Of a stretch of DNA of 13,295 nt, positions 6,684-12,950 are shown piece after piece. Position numbers and translations under genes: made by a program. How positions within the stretch are numbered: the first letter of the stretch is position 1; every line of letters begins with the position of its first letter. This DNA is from Micrococcaceae bacterium UBA3381. Lineage in GTDB: Bacteria; Actinomycetota; Actinomycetes; Actinomycetales; Micrococcaceae. Below the pieces are notes generated by a model. It did not search any database. It had not been told where the DNA came from and was given only the letters and a program-made list of their open reading frames with translations. The stretch spans positions 1 through 13,295 of the forward strand of contig DEPX01000139.1 in NCBI GenBank assembly GCA_002358975.1, written 5' to 3'.

Positions 6684-7526
6684 CTACTGTTGGGCTGACT
6701 CCTGCGGCATCCGACGTAAGCCACCCTGCCACATAACGTCATACGGAGTGGCGGCTTCGATCCGCTGGTTGATGCCATCGGTAACGAAATCTTTGGCTCG
6801 TTCGGCAGCTTCTAGCTCAGTACGGCCTTTAGCCAACTCAGCGGTAACGGCAGCAGCCAGTGAACAGCCGGCGCCCGAGACAGCGTGATTGCCAATCTTT
6901 TGGACGCCCAATACCTCCAGCGAGGAGCCATCGTAAAAAACATCGACGGCCTCGGGGCCATCTAAACGGATACCACCTTTGGCCAATACTGTCACGCCAG
7001 AATCATCGTAAATTTTGCGGGCGGCATCTTTCAGCTGGCCGATATTCTTAATGGACATGCCGGAGAGTTGTTCGGCTTCAAAATGATTAGGTGTCGTCAG
7101 TGTTGCCAGCGGTAGCAGTTGGGATTTCAAAGCCTCATCTGTGTCTTGGGCTTCGCCGGGTTGCTGGCCCTTACAAATCAGTACCGGATCCAGCACGACG
7201 TTTTTCCAGTCCTGAGCCCGTAATGCCTGAGCCACAACATCGATAGTTTCTACCGAACCCATCATGCCTAACTTGACGGTATCCAGCTGGTCTACGAAAT
7301 TCGCTTGGATGGCTTCAAGCTGTTGGCCCAAAACTTTTGGTGCAATCCGGGTCAACCGGTGGTTCCAGTTATCTTGCGGGTCATATGAGACGATGCAGGT
7401 CAACGCGGCGGCACCATAGGTGCCTAGTTCTTGAAAGGTTCGCAAATCCGCTTGGGCACCGGCACCACCGGTGGCTTCGGAACCTGCGATGGTCAGAGTA
7501 ATGGCGGGTGAATAAATGCTATACAT
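6684..7526 (-). CDS. pdxK: Pyridoxal kinase, dual-cysteine ThiD/PdxK type (280 aa)
   Basis: A ribokinase-fold vitamin kinase phosphorylating pyridoxal (and possibly hydroxymethylpyrimidine) in the cytoplasm. LTIAGSEATGGAGAQADL at 11-28 is the substrate and nucleotide-fold start; FQELGTYGAAALT follows. The lid has DPVLICKG with C118, and the catalytic end NHAVSGAGCS has C221. In the Staphylococcus aureus pyridoxal kinase the equivalent C110 and C214 define a subfamily that binds pyridoxal as a hemithioacetal; both are present here, so I prefer pyridoxal kinase over plain ThiD. The name ThiD remains possible because the families overlap. The ATG at 7526 is the only start: an in-frame TAA lies three codons upstream. 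TAAGAT sits six bases before the ATG, suggesting leaderless transcription. It converges on the VOC gene and is probably independent of that operon. Confidence 0.85.
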   Translation of the reverse strand: MYSIYSPAITLTIAGSEATGGAGAQADLRTFQELGTYGAAALTCIVSYDPQDNWNHRLTRIAPKVLGQQLEAIQANFVDQLDTVKLGMMGSVETIDVVAQALRAQDWKNVVLDPVLICKGQQPGEAQDTDEALKSQLLPLATLTTPNHFEAEQLSGMSIKNIGQLKDAARKIYDDSGVTVLAKGGIRLDGPEAVDVFYDGSSLEVLGVQKIGNHAVSGAGCSLAAAVTAELAKGRTELEAAERAKDFVTDGINQRIEAATPYDVMWQGGLRRMPQESAQQ

Positions 7527-7532
7527 GCCCCC

Positions 7533-7538
7533 ATCTTA
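7533..7538 (-). promoter_or_regulatory. -10 element of pdxK, likely leaderless
   Basis: TAAGAT (minus strand) ends six bases before the pdxK ATG, which would place the transcript start at or next to the start codon. There is no Shine-Dalgarno at usable spacing (GGGGG is only one base away). No clear -35 is seen. Confidence 0.4.
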
Positions 7539-7540
7539 TA

Positions 7541-7552
7541 TGGCCTAGGCCA
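7541..7552. promoter_or_regulatory. 12-bp perfect palindrome in the pdxK promoter
   Basis: TGGCCTAGGCCA is perfectly symmetric and lies directly upstream of the pdxK -10 hexamer, in the spacer where an operator would block polymerase. The gap to the upstream gene's stop is only about 45 bases, so the element is well placed. The binding protein is unknown. Confidence 0.4.
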
Positions 7553-7571
7553 ATGAGGGCAGGTTTATGGG

Positions 7572-8069
7572 TTACATTTCGGAATCTGTTTGCCCCTGGC
7601 GTGACGAGTCGGCGGGGTCAACGACGCTAACAAATGAGCTGGCAACCCAACGACCCAACGCCATCAAAATGGCGGCCGGGAAGCCTACCAAGGGGATCAA
7701 TAGCGGCACAAGCCCCTCGCCACCGGCTGTCAAGACGGTGAGACCATAGAACATCCCAATGATTGCATAGGCCAAAATATGCACGGCATGGTTGAGCTGG
7801 TAACGCAGGAGCCAGTTAGTCAGCAGGGCAAGCGGCAAGCCTAATACCAGCCCAGAAAGCCCAACTAGGGTAAGGAGCGGGGTTAGATCGCCCACCGTAT
7901 TGGATATAGGTAATAAGTTGAGGATGACCACGATCGCGGCCATGACGATATTTGGCACCAACCAGGCCAATAAGAATCCGTAGATCGACATAGATAGTCG
8001 AGGCCTAAGACCGGTCTTTCTGCGTCGTTTCGGCGCGGAATCGTATTTCTCGGGAACAGGTGTGGTCAC
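7572..8069 (-). CDS. Small membrane protein of unknown function, four helices (165 aa)
   Basis: The N-terminus is polar and basic (KRRRK at 14-18), followed by four hydrophobic segments at about 28-52, 63-86, 93-115 and 118-139, and a polar C-terminal tail ending in SEM. The basic start predicts a cytoplasmic N-terminus, and an even helix number puts both ends inside. I do not recognise a family. GTG at 8069 fits the family-like length; TATAAG ends seven bases before it, pointing to leaderless expression. Its stop lies 45 bases upstream of the pdxK start on the same strand, so some cotranscription is possible, although pdxK seems to have its own -10. It is divergent from the MFS transporter gene. 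Confidence 0.65.
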   Translation of the reverse strand: MTTPVPEKYDSAPKRRRKTGLRPRLSMSIYGFLLAWLVPNIVMAAIVVILNLLPISNTVGDLTPLLTLVGLSGLVLGLPLALLTNWLLRYQLNHAVHILAYAIIGMFYGLTVLTAGGEGLVPLLIPLVGFPAAILMALGRWVASSFVSVVDPADSSRQGQTDSEM

Positions 8070-8076
8070 AACGGGC

Positions 8077-8084
8077 CTTATAAG
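8077..8084. promoter_or_regulatory. Palindromic -10 box CTTATAAG in a divergent promoter region
   Basis: CTTATAAG is its own reverse complement, so TATAAG is present on both strands. On the minus strand it ends seven bases before the GTG at 8069. On the plus strand it could drive the MFS gene with a start at 8100 or further downstream. No -35 is convincing on either side. Confidence 0.35.
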
Positions 8085-8133
8085 TCGCGGGTACTGACAA
8101 TGAGTAGTCTAGTGCTTTTTTCGCCCCCGAGAG

Positions 8134-8139
8134 TATGCT
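8134..8139 (+). promoter_or_regulatory. -10-like hexamer before the MFS gene
   Basis: TATGCT lies eight bases before the ATG at 8148, a spacing that fits a leaderless start. This supports 8148 over 8100, where neither a ribosome site nor a good local promoter favours the longer protein. Confidence 0.3.
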
Positions 8140-8147
8140 TTGTGGTT

Positions 8148-9398
8148 ATGGCAACAACAGGATCTGGCCCTCGGGCATGGACCGTGGTAGTAGCCACGGG
8201 CATCATCGCAGCGATGCATGTGTGGAAGCTGCCTTCCGCACTGGAATTTATTCGGGTAGATCTCCATATCAGTTTGGTGGCTGCCGGCGCCCTCGTTGGT
8301 GTCGTCCAGCTGGCCGGGGCGTTTGGTGGTTTGGCGGCTTCAGTCGTATCCGAACGAATCGGAGCCAAATATACCCTGGTGGTAGGTATGCTATTTGCCG
8401 GCATCGCTTCAGTTATCGGTGGTTTCGCCATGAATGCAGCTTGGCTGATGACCACACGTGCCATTGAGGGGATCGGCTTTATCCTCATTACCGTATCAGC
8501 ACCAGCGCTGGTGCGACGCCTGGCGCCACCAGCTCAAGTCAACGCAGCCATGGGGTGGTGGGGTGCCTTTCAAGGCATTGCACTATTTTTTGGTGTCGGC
8601 ATTTCGGCTGTACTGCTCAACGCCACCCAGGTGACTTGGTATATTTGGTGGTTCATTATGGGAGCGGTCACTTTGGTATTCATCCCGGTGATCCACGCCA
8701 GGGTGCCAGCTGATGCACCAAGCGCGGTGAACTTACAACGGGTCACACGGTTAATCGCCACCTCGGTGAAAACCCCACTTCCGTGGGCCTTTGGTATCAT
8801 CTTTTCCTCGTACACTTTGCAGTGGGGTGCGATTCTGAGTTTCTTGCCCACGATTTTTGGAGAAGCCCAGATCGATTCGGCCCTTGATGTAGCCATACTG
8901 GTGGGAATTGCAACGGCGGTTGTCGGTGGGCTCAACGGTGTGGCAAACGTCGTCACTGGAATATTATTGCAGCGTGGCCAGCCGCCCCGGCGCTTAATGC
9001 TTACCGGGCTGGCAACGATGGCGGTTACTTCGATCATCGTATTTGCCCCGGACTGGACGGTGGTCCCCGGCAACATGGTGTGGGCATTATTAGCTGCCGC
9101 AGTGTTTTCCTTTATGGGTGCTCTAGTACCGACGACTGTTACACGACAAGCCGTAGATATCGCGCCGCCTGGTGGGTCGCCGGCTGCCGTCATTGGGTTG
9201 ATGACCCAAATGTATAACTTGGCGAATTTCTTGGGGCCGATCATCTTATCGGCCATCGCCGAAACCGCAGGTACCTGGCAGCTCTCCTGGACCATGACGG
9301 TTACCGCTTCGGCCATCGGTATTATGACTATTTTGGTTTTCGTGCCAGGTGGTACTGATCCATTCAAAACCAGCCGAGAGCCAGTACAATATCCATGA
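8148..9398 (+). CDS. MFS transporter, CynX/NimT-like (416 aa)
   Basis: Twelve hydrophobic segments in two halves with a cytoplasmic linker near residues 185-205 fit a major facilitator. The loop after helix 2 has GGLAASVVSERIGAKYTLVVG, the family's motif A with ER-G-K, and TRAIEGIGFILITVSAPALV near 105-125 resembles motif B. The overall look recalls the CynX/NimT branch (cyanate or nitroimidazole type), but the substrate cannot be read. I prefer the ATG at 8148, where the protein begins shortly before helix 1 and TATGCT ends eight bases upstream (leaderless). The ATG at 8100 would add 16 residues and also lacks a ribosome site, so the choice is uncertain. The queuosine-precursor transporter gene follows on the same strand after 85 bases, so cotranscription is possible. 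Confidence 0.85.
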   Translation: MATTGSGPRAWTVVVATGIIAAMHVWKLPSALEFIRVDLHISLVAAGALVGVVQLAGAFGGLAASVVSERIGAKYTLVVGMLFAGIASVIGGFAMNAAWLMTTRAIEGIGFILITVSAPALVRRLAPPAQVNAAMGWWGAFQGIALFFGVGISAVLLNATQVTWYIWWFIMGAVTLVFIPVIHARVPADAPSAVNLQRVTRLIATSVKTPLPWAFGIIFSSYTLQWGAILSFLPTIFGEAQIDSALDVAILVGIATAVVGGLNGVANVVTGILLQRGQPPRRLMLTGLATMAVTSIIVFAPDWTVVPGNMVWALLAAAVFSFMGALVPTTVTRQAVDIAPPGGSPAAVIGLMTQMYNLANFLGPIILSAIAETAGTWQLSWTMTVTASAIGIMTILVFVPGGTDPFKTSREPVQYP

Positions 9399-9401
9399 CG
9401 C

Positions 9402-9419
9402 CAGCTGGGGCAGCAGCTG
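9402..9419 (+). terminator. Hairpin just after the MFS stop
   Basis: CAGCTG at 9402-9407 and 9414-9419 pair fully around GGGCAG, three bases after the MFS stop. No T-run follows directly; the next T-run (9462-9467) is too far away. It may be a weak or partial terminator, or a 3'-end protecting hairpin, between the MFS and transporter genes. Confidence 0.25.
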
Positions 9420-9483
9420 AGAACGGGGCCGCAGAGGCCGTGACACCGTCGCGAGATAGCGTTTTTTATACTAAGGACGATTC

Positions 9484-10152
9484 GTGACCCAAAAAGGAAA
9501 CTACGCTCCGGTTGGCTCCCATATTTATCCGGTGCTCTTTGCCATGATGACCGTGGTGTTCATCCTGTCCAATATCGGTGGCTCAAAGGGGGTGCAGTTC
9601 GGACCGATCCTCACCGATGGCGGATTCTTTCTGTTTCCGGTGGCCTATATTCTCGGCGATATTATTTCTGAAGTGTACGGCTTCAAAGCATCCCGTCGGG
9701 TGATTTACGCTACTTTTCTTATCGCAGTGTTTGTCTCGCTGACCTATTGGATTATTATTGCTCTTCCGCCAGCCGAGTTTTATGACGGTCAAGAGGCGCT
9801 TACACGAACCTTGGGACCGGTGCCGCTAATCGTGTTGGCATCACTGGTTGGATTTTTCGTCGGGCAATTATCCAATGCCTGGATCATGGTGGCTATGAAG
9901 CAACGCAGCGGTGAACGTTATCTCTTCGGGCGCATTGCCGCCTCCACTCTGGTGGGTGAACTGCTGGATACCATCGCTTTTTCCGCCATCGCTGCAACCG
10001 TTATCGGTATCGAAACGATTGGACAATACCTAATATTTGTACTGATCGGGTGGGTTTGGAAGTTCGCCGTCGAAGTGGTGTTGGCTCCAGTGACGATCTG
10101 GATTATCAAGAAAGTCAAAATTGCCGAGCCCGAGTACGGAATGATTGAGTAA
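9484..10152 (+). CDS. yhhQ: Queuosine-precursor transporter, YhhQ/VUT family (222 aa)
   Basis: An integral membrane protein of about six helices that imports a queuosine precursor (preQ0, preQ1 or queuine) for tRNA modification. Family signatures are clear: FILSNIGGSKGVQFGP, then DGGFFLFPVAYILGDIISEVYG near 45-66 followed by ASRR, and GELLDTIAFSAIAATV near 158-173 in the second half. Its length is normal for the family. The GTG at 9484 has AAGGA (9473-9477) seven bases upstream. TATACT at 9467-9472 is also -10-like, but a transcript starting from it would lose that ribosome site. The tgt gene, encoding the enzyme that uses the imported base, lies about 1.5 kb downstream on the other strand, supporting the role. 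Which base is carried cannot be told from this gene alone. Confidence 0.9.
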   Translation: MTQKGNYAPVGSHIYPVLFAMMTVVFILSNIGGSKGVQFGPILTDGGFFLFPVAYILGDIISEVYGFKASRRVIYATFLIAVFVSLTYWIIIALPPAEFYDGQEALTRTLGPVPLIVLASLVGFFVGQLSNAWIMVAMKQRSGERYLFGRIAASTLVGELLDTIAFSAIAATVIGIETIGQYLIFVLIGWVWKFAVEVVLAPVTIWIIKKVKIAEPEYGMIE

Positions 10153-10161
10153 TATGTCGGG

Positions 10162-10176
10162 CCGTTTTGCTAACGG
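10162..10176 (+). terminator. Hairpin ten bases after the yhhQ stop
   Basis: CCGTT (10162-10166) and AACGG (10172-10176) pair around TTGCT. No T-run follows, so termination is uncertain. Confidence 0.25.
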
Positions 10177-10199
10177 TGTCACAACGTGGTTAGCTAGAC

Positions 10200-10248
10200 G
10201 ATCAGAATCACGAGTGCTGATCAAAACTAGCCCTGGCTGATCGGCCAG
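10200..10248. promoter_or_regulatory. Inverted repeats upstream of the DszC/SfnB-like gene
   Basis: GATCAG (10200-10205) and CTGATC (10217-10222) form a spaced inverted repeat, and GCTGATC recurs at 10236-10242 inside a second hairpin made by CTGGC (10233-10237) and GCCAG (10244-10248). Three CTGATC-type half sites within 45 bases, 110-160 bases before the monooxygenase start, could be a regulator-binding region. No clear promoter hexamers are associated with them. Confidence 0.3.
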
Positions 10249-10359
10249 CAACCCTCTGCGCATAGTGGGGTGCCCCAGGTGAGGATTCGGCTTAGTTCAA
10301 TCGTTCTAAGCAAGTATGGCGCCGTGGCTGTTGGCGTCGCCACGATTATAGGAATCTGC

Positions 10360-11601
10360 ATGACACAGACCATTGAACCCGTTACTCATATCGATAGTCT
10401 CTGGGAACAACTTACCCCGGTATTTGACGAAATCGCTGCCACTGCACCGGCCCGAGAGACCGCTGGTGGCATAGACCCGACGCCAATCCATCAGCTGCGC
10501 GATGCCGGTTTTACGCGGTTACGCATCCCACAGGCTTATGGCGGATATGGACTTTCACTGCCGCAAGCGTATGAATTTTTTATCGCGCTGGCCGCAGCGG
10601 ATTCCAACCTGGCCCAAGCGTTGCGTGCCCACTGGAGTTTTGTCGAAGATGTATTGAGTCGAACAGCCAATCAAACTGAGTTTGTACAGCGCTGGTTAGC
10701 CCGGTTAGGAAGCGGCGTCGTCGTTGGTAATGCAATCACAGAACGCGGGAATCAACACGGACAAAATACGACGCGATTGACCTGGCGTGATGGTCAGTGG
10801 CTGCTCAACGGCACGAAATATTATTCAACGGGCACCGGCTATGCAGACTGGATTACGGTGGCTGCCACCGGTGAAGATGATCAACCCATCTCGCTGACGG
10901 TACCGGCCGTAGCACCCGGCGTGGAAATTGTGGATGACTGGGATGGCTTTGGCCAAAAACTCACTGCTTCAGGCACAACGCACTTTCGTAATGTGGTTGT
11001 CGACGACACCGAAATATTCCCGGCAGACCATGGACTGGAATCTGGTGAGCGTACCGCATACGGTCAAGCCGCCTGGCAGACCGTACACTTGGCCACCCTG
11101 GTGGGTATCGCCAAAGCCGTGCTACGTGATGGGACAGAATACGTGCGCAGTCGTACCCGAACGTTCAGTCATGGTGCAGCCGACGTGGTTCGCCATGACC
11201 CACAGGTCCTACAACTACTGGGTGAAATCAGCTCAAAAGTTGCCGGAATCGAAACAATTTTCCGTGCCATCCCTCCCGCACTGGCCGAGCACTTCGCCGC
11301 CGATGCCCAGGACGAACCACTACCCGAAACCCAGGTCGACGACTTATACGCCCAGGTGTATCAGGCCCAGCAGGTTATCGCTTCGGTGACGTTGGAGGTC
11401 GCCACAGAGATTTTTGAAGTCGGAGGAGCTTCGGCAACTTCTCAGACCCGAGCCTTTGACCGGTACTGGCGCAACGCTCGGGTGTTGGCCAGCCATAATC
11501 CACTGATTTACCGGGCAAGAATTCTTGGCGATTACTTGGTAAACGATATATCGCCGGAGCGCAAATACACGGTGGGCCAGTCGGGATCGAACGTCGGGTA
11601 G
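10360..11601 (+). CDS. Acyl-CoA-dehydrogenase-fold flavin monooxygenase, DszC/SfnB-like (413 aa)
   Basis: The fold is that of acyl-CoA dehydrogenases: a helical N-terminal domain (1-115), a beta domain with GNAITERGNQ (123-132) and LNGTKYYSTGTGYADW (149-164), and a C-terminal helical domain. GFGQKLTASGTTHFRNVVV (197-214) and RAFDRYWRNARVLASHNP (364-381) are marks of the DszC/SfnB branch, which uses reduced flavin and oxygen to oxidise organosulfur compounds instead of acyl-CoA. By-eye alignment puts H91 and H379 near the active-site histidines of dibenzothiophene monooxygenase. The length, 413, matches DszC (417). I chose the ATG at 10360, with AGGAA five bases upstream; a GTG at 10270 would add 30 hydrophobic residues not typical of the family. 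No flavin reductase is adjacent. The substrate is unknown. Confidence 0.8.
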   Translation: MTQTIEPVTHIDSLWEQLTPVFDEIAATAPARETAGGIDPTPIHQLRDAGFTRLRIPQAYGGYGLSLPQAYEFFIALAAADSNLAQALRAHWSFVEDVLSRTANQTEFVQRWLARLGSGVVVGNAITERGNQHGQNTTRLTWRDGQWLLNGTKYYSTGTGYADWITVAATGEDDQPISLTVPAVAPGVEIVDDWDGFGQKLTASGTTHFRNVVVDDTEIFPADHGLESGERTAYGQAAWQTVHLATLVGIAKAVLRDGTEYVRSRTRTFSHGAADVVRHDPQVLQLLGEISSKVAGIETIFRAIPPALAEHFAADAQDEPLPETQVDDLYAQVYQAQQVIASVTLEVATEIFEVGGASATSQTRAFDRYWRNARVLASHNPLIYRARILGDYLVNDISPERKYTVGQSGSNVG

Positions 11602-11654
11602 GGCACCGGGCCGAACTAGAATTCGAGACTGGAATGCAACACCTTGAAGGCTAA

Positions 11655-12908
11655 CTACTTTGAGTAATACCGGCCAAGCATATGGTCTTTGAACGCAGCG
11701 AAATCACCATCAATCATCGCCTGGCGAATGGTATCGACCAATCTGATGGTAAACCGCAGGTTATGGATCGATAGCAGAGTGCCCGATAATATTTCGTCGG
11801 CCTTGATCAAATGTCTAATGTAGGCCTTGGAATAGTGCGTGCATGTGTAACAGTCGCAGCCGTCTTGTAATGGCCCCATGTCTTTAGTGAATTGAGCACG
11901 GGTGAGATTGATTCGCCCGTAATCAGTGTAGAATGCGCCGGTGCGTGCCACCCGGGTGGGCGAGACGGCGTCGAAAGTATCTGCTCCGGCTTCGATTGCA
12001 GCAAACAGGTCGTCCGGTTCGGAAATGCCCAACAGGTGGCGCGGTTTATCTTCGGGGAGTTCCTCGGCACACCAACCAACGATGGTGCCGAGGTTATCCT
12101 TCTCGAAGGCACCGCCAAGTCCAAAACCATCAAAACCGGCCTCAACGCCAGAAAAGTCGGCTTGCATAGCGGCCAGGTCGCGGCAGGCCTTGCGGCGTAG
12201 ATCCTCATATTGGGCCCCCTGGATGACCCCATAGAGCGCCTGGTAGGGGCGGTCGGCTCGCGTATGGGTAAGTTTGGCGTGTTCATCGAGGCTGCGCTGG
12301 GCCCAGCCGCGGGTGCGTTCCAATGACTCCACTTGGTAACCGCGCGAGTTATGCAGGGTGGTGAGCTCATCGAAAGCCATCATGATATCGGCACCCAGCT
12401 GATGCTGAATGTTCATCGATATTTCTGGGGTGAAACGGTGACGGTCGCCATTAATGTGGGAACGGAACCACACCCCGTCGTCGTCAACATTTGCCAGGCG
12501 TTCTTTACCAGGAGCTACGGCGTCGTCGCCACCGATTTGTTCCTGTGCCTCCGGGCCAGCCATATCAATAACTTTTTTGAATCCAGAACCCAGAGACATG
12601 ACCTGAAACCCACCTGAATCAGTGAATGTGGGGCCCTGCCAGTTCATAAATTTTGCCAGTCCACCGTGTTGATCCAGCAGTTGGGGGCCCGGCTGTAGGT
12701 ACAGGTGATAGGCATTGGAGAGTACTGCTTGGGCACCTAAATCTTTGACTACCTCGGGCAGTACCGCTTTAACTGTAGCTTTGGTGCCCACCGGAATATA
12801 TGCCGGGGTGTGAATATCGCCGTGTGGTGTGTGGATGGTGCCGGTGCGGCCGTGTGCGTCTTTAAGACGCGCATCAAGGGTAAAAGAAAAATCGCTGGGT
12901 TCTGCCAT
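11655..12908 (-). CDS. tgt: tRNA-guanine transglycosylase (417 aa)
   Basis: The enzyme swaps guanine at the wobble position (34) of GUN-anticodon tRNAs (Asp, Asn, His, Tyr) for a 7-deazaguanine. D97 in FTDSGGFQVMSL is the general acid/base and D313 in FDAVSPTR the nucleophile. Q230 in YGVIQG binds the base. Zinc ligands are C351, C353, C356 (CDCYTC) and H382 (SIHNLRF). Compared with the Zymomonas enzyme there is an insertion of roughly 27 residues after MSL (about 107-142). Two pocket positions differ by eye: L182 where bacterial preQ1 enzymes have Cys (AFDEL), and GGAFEK at 265-270 in place of GGLAVGE. TAGACT ends seven bases before the ATG with no ribosome site, so expression is probably leaderless. 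It converges with the monooxygenase gene; yhhQ nearby supplies the base. Confidence 0.95.
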   Translation of the reverse strand: MAEPSDFSFTLDARLKDAHGRTGTIHTPHGDIHTPAYIPVGTKATVKAVLPEVVKDLGAQAVLSNAYHLYLQPGPQLLDQHGGLAKFMNWQGPTFTDSGGFQVMSLGSGFKKVIDMAGPEAQEQIGGDDAVAPGKERLANVDDDGVWFRSHINGDRHRFTPEISMNIQHQLGADIMMAFDELTTLHNSRGYQVESLERTRGWAQRSLDEHAKLTHTRADRPYQALYGVIQGAQYEDLRRKACRDLAAMQADFSGVEAGFDGFGLGGAFEKDNLGTIVGWCAEELPEDKPRHLLGISEPDDLFAAIEAGADTFDAVSPTRVARTGAFYTDYGRINLTRAQFTKDMGPLQDGCDCYTCTHYSKAYIRHLIKADEILSGTLLSIHNLRFTIRLVDTIRQAMIDGDFAAFKDHMLGRYYSK

Positions 12909-12915
12909 GAAATGT

Positions 12916-12921
12916 AGTCTA
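12916..12921 (-). promoter_or_regulatory. -10 element of tgt, likely leaderless
   Basis: TAGACT on the minus strand lies seven bases before the tgt ATG, which would put the transcript start on the start codon. No Shine-Dalgarno is present in the 42-base gap and no good -35 is seen. Confidence 0.4.
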
Positions 12922-12950
12922 GCCGGTTCTTTATGTGAGGTGGCAGCAGC

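Noticed and set aside
8570..9367. Long antisense open frame (265 codons) opposite the MFS gene
   Set aside because: It mirrors the codon pattern of a clear membrane transporter on the plus strand, has no ribosome site and gives no recognisable protein.
9399..9483. preQ1 riboswitch before the queuosine-precursor transporter
   Set aside because: The 85-base gap contains small hairpins, but I could not find the pseudoknot layout or conserved A-rich tail of a preQ1 class; a covariance search would be needed.
10154..10240. 28-codon frame directly after the yhhQ stop
   Set aside because: No Shine-Dalgarno at proper spacing, and it runs through the inverted repeats of the intergenic region.
11602..11654. 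Terminator between the convergent monooxygenase and tgt genes
   Set aside because: The 53-base gap has GC-rich runs but no stem of convincing length and no T-run on either strand.
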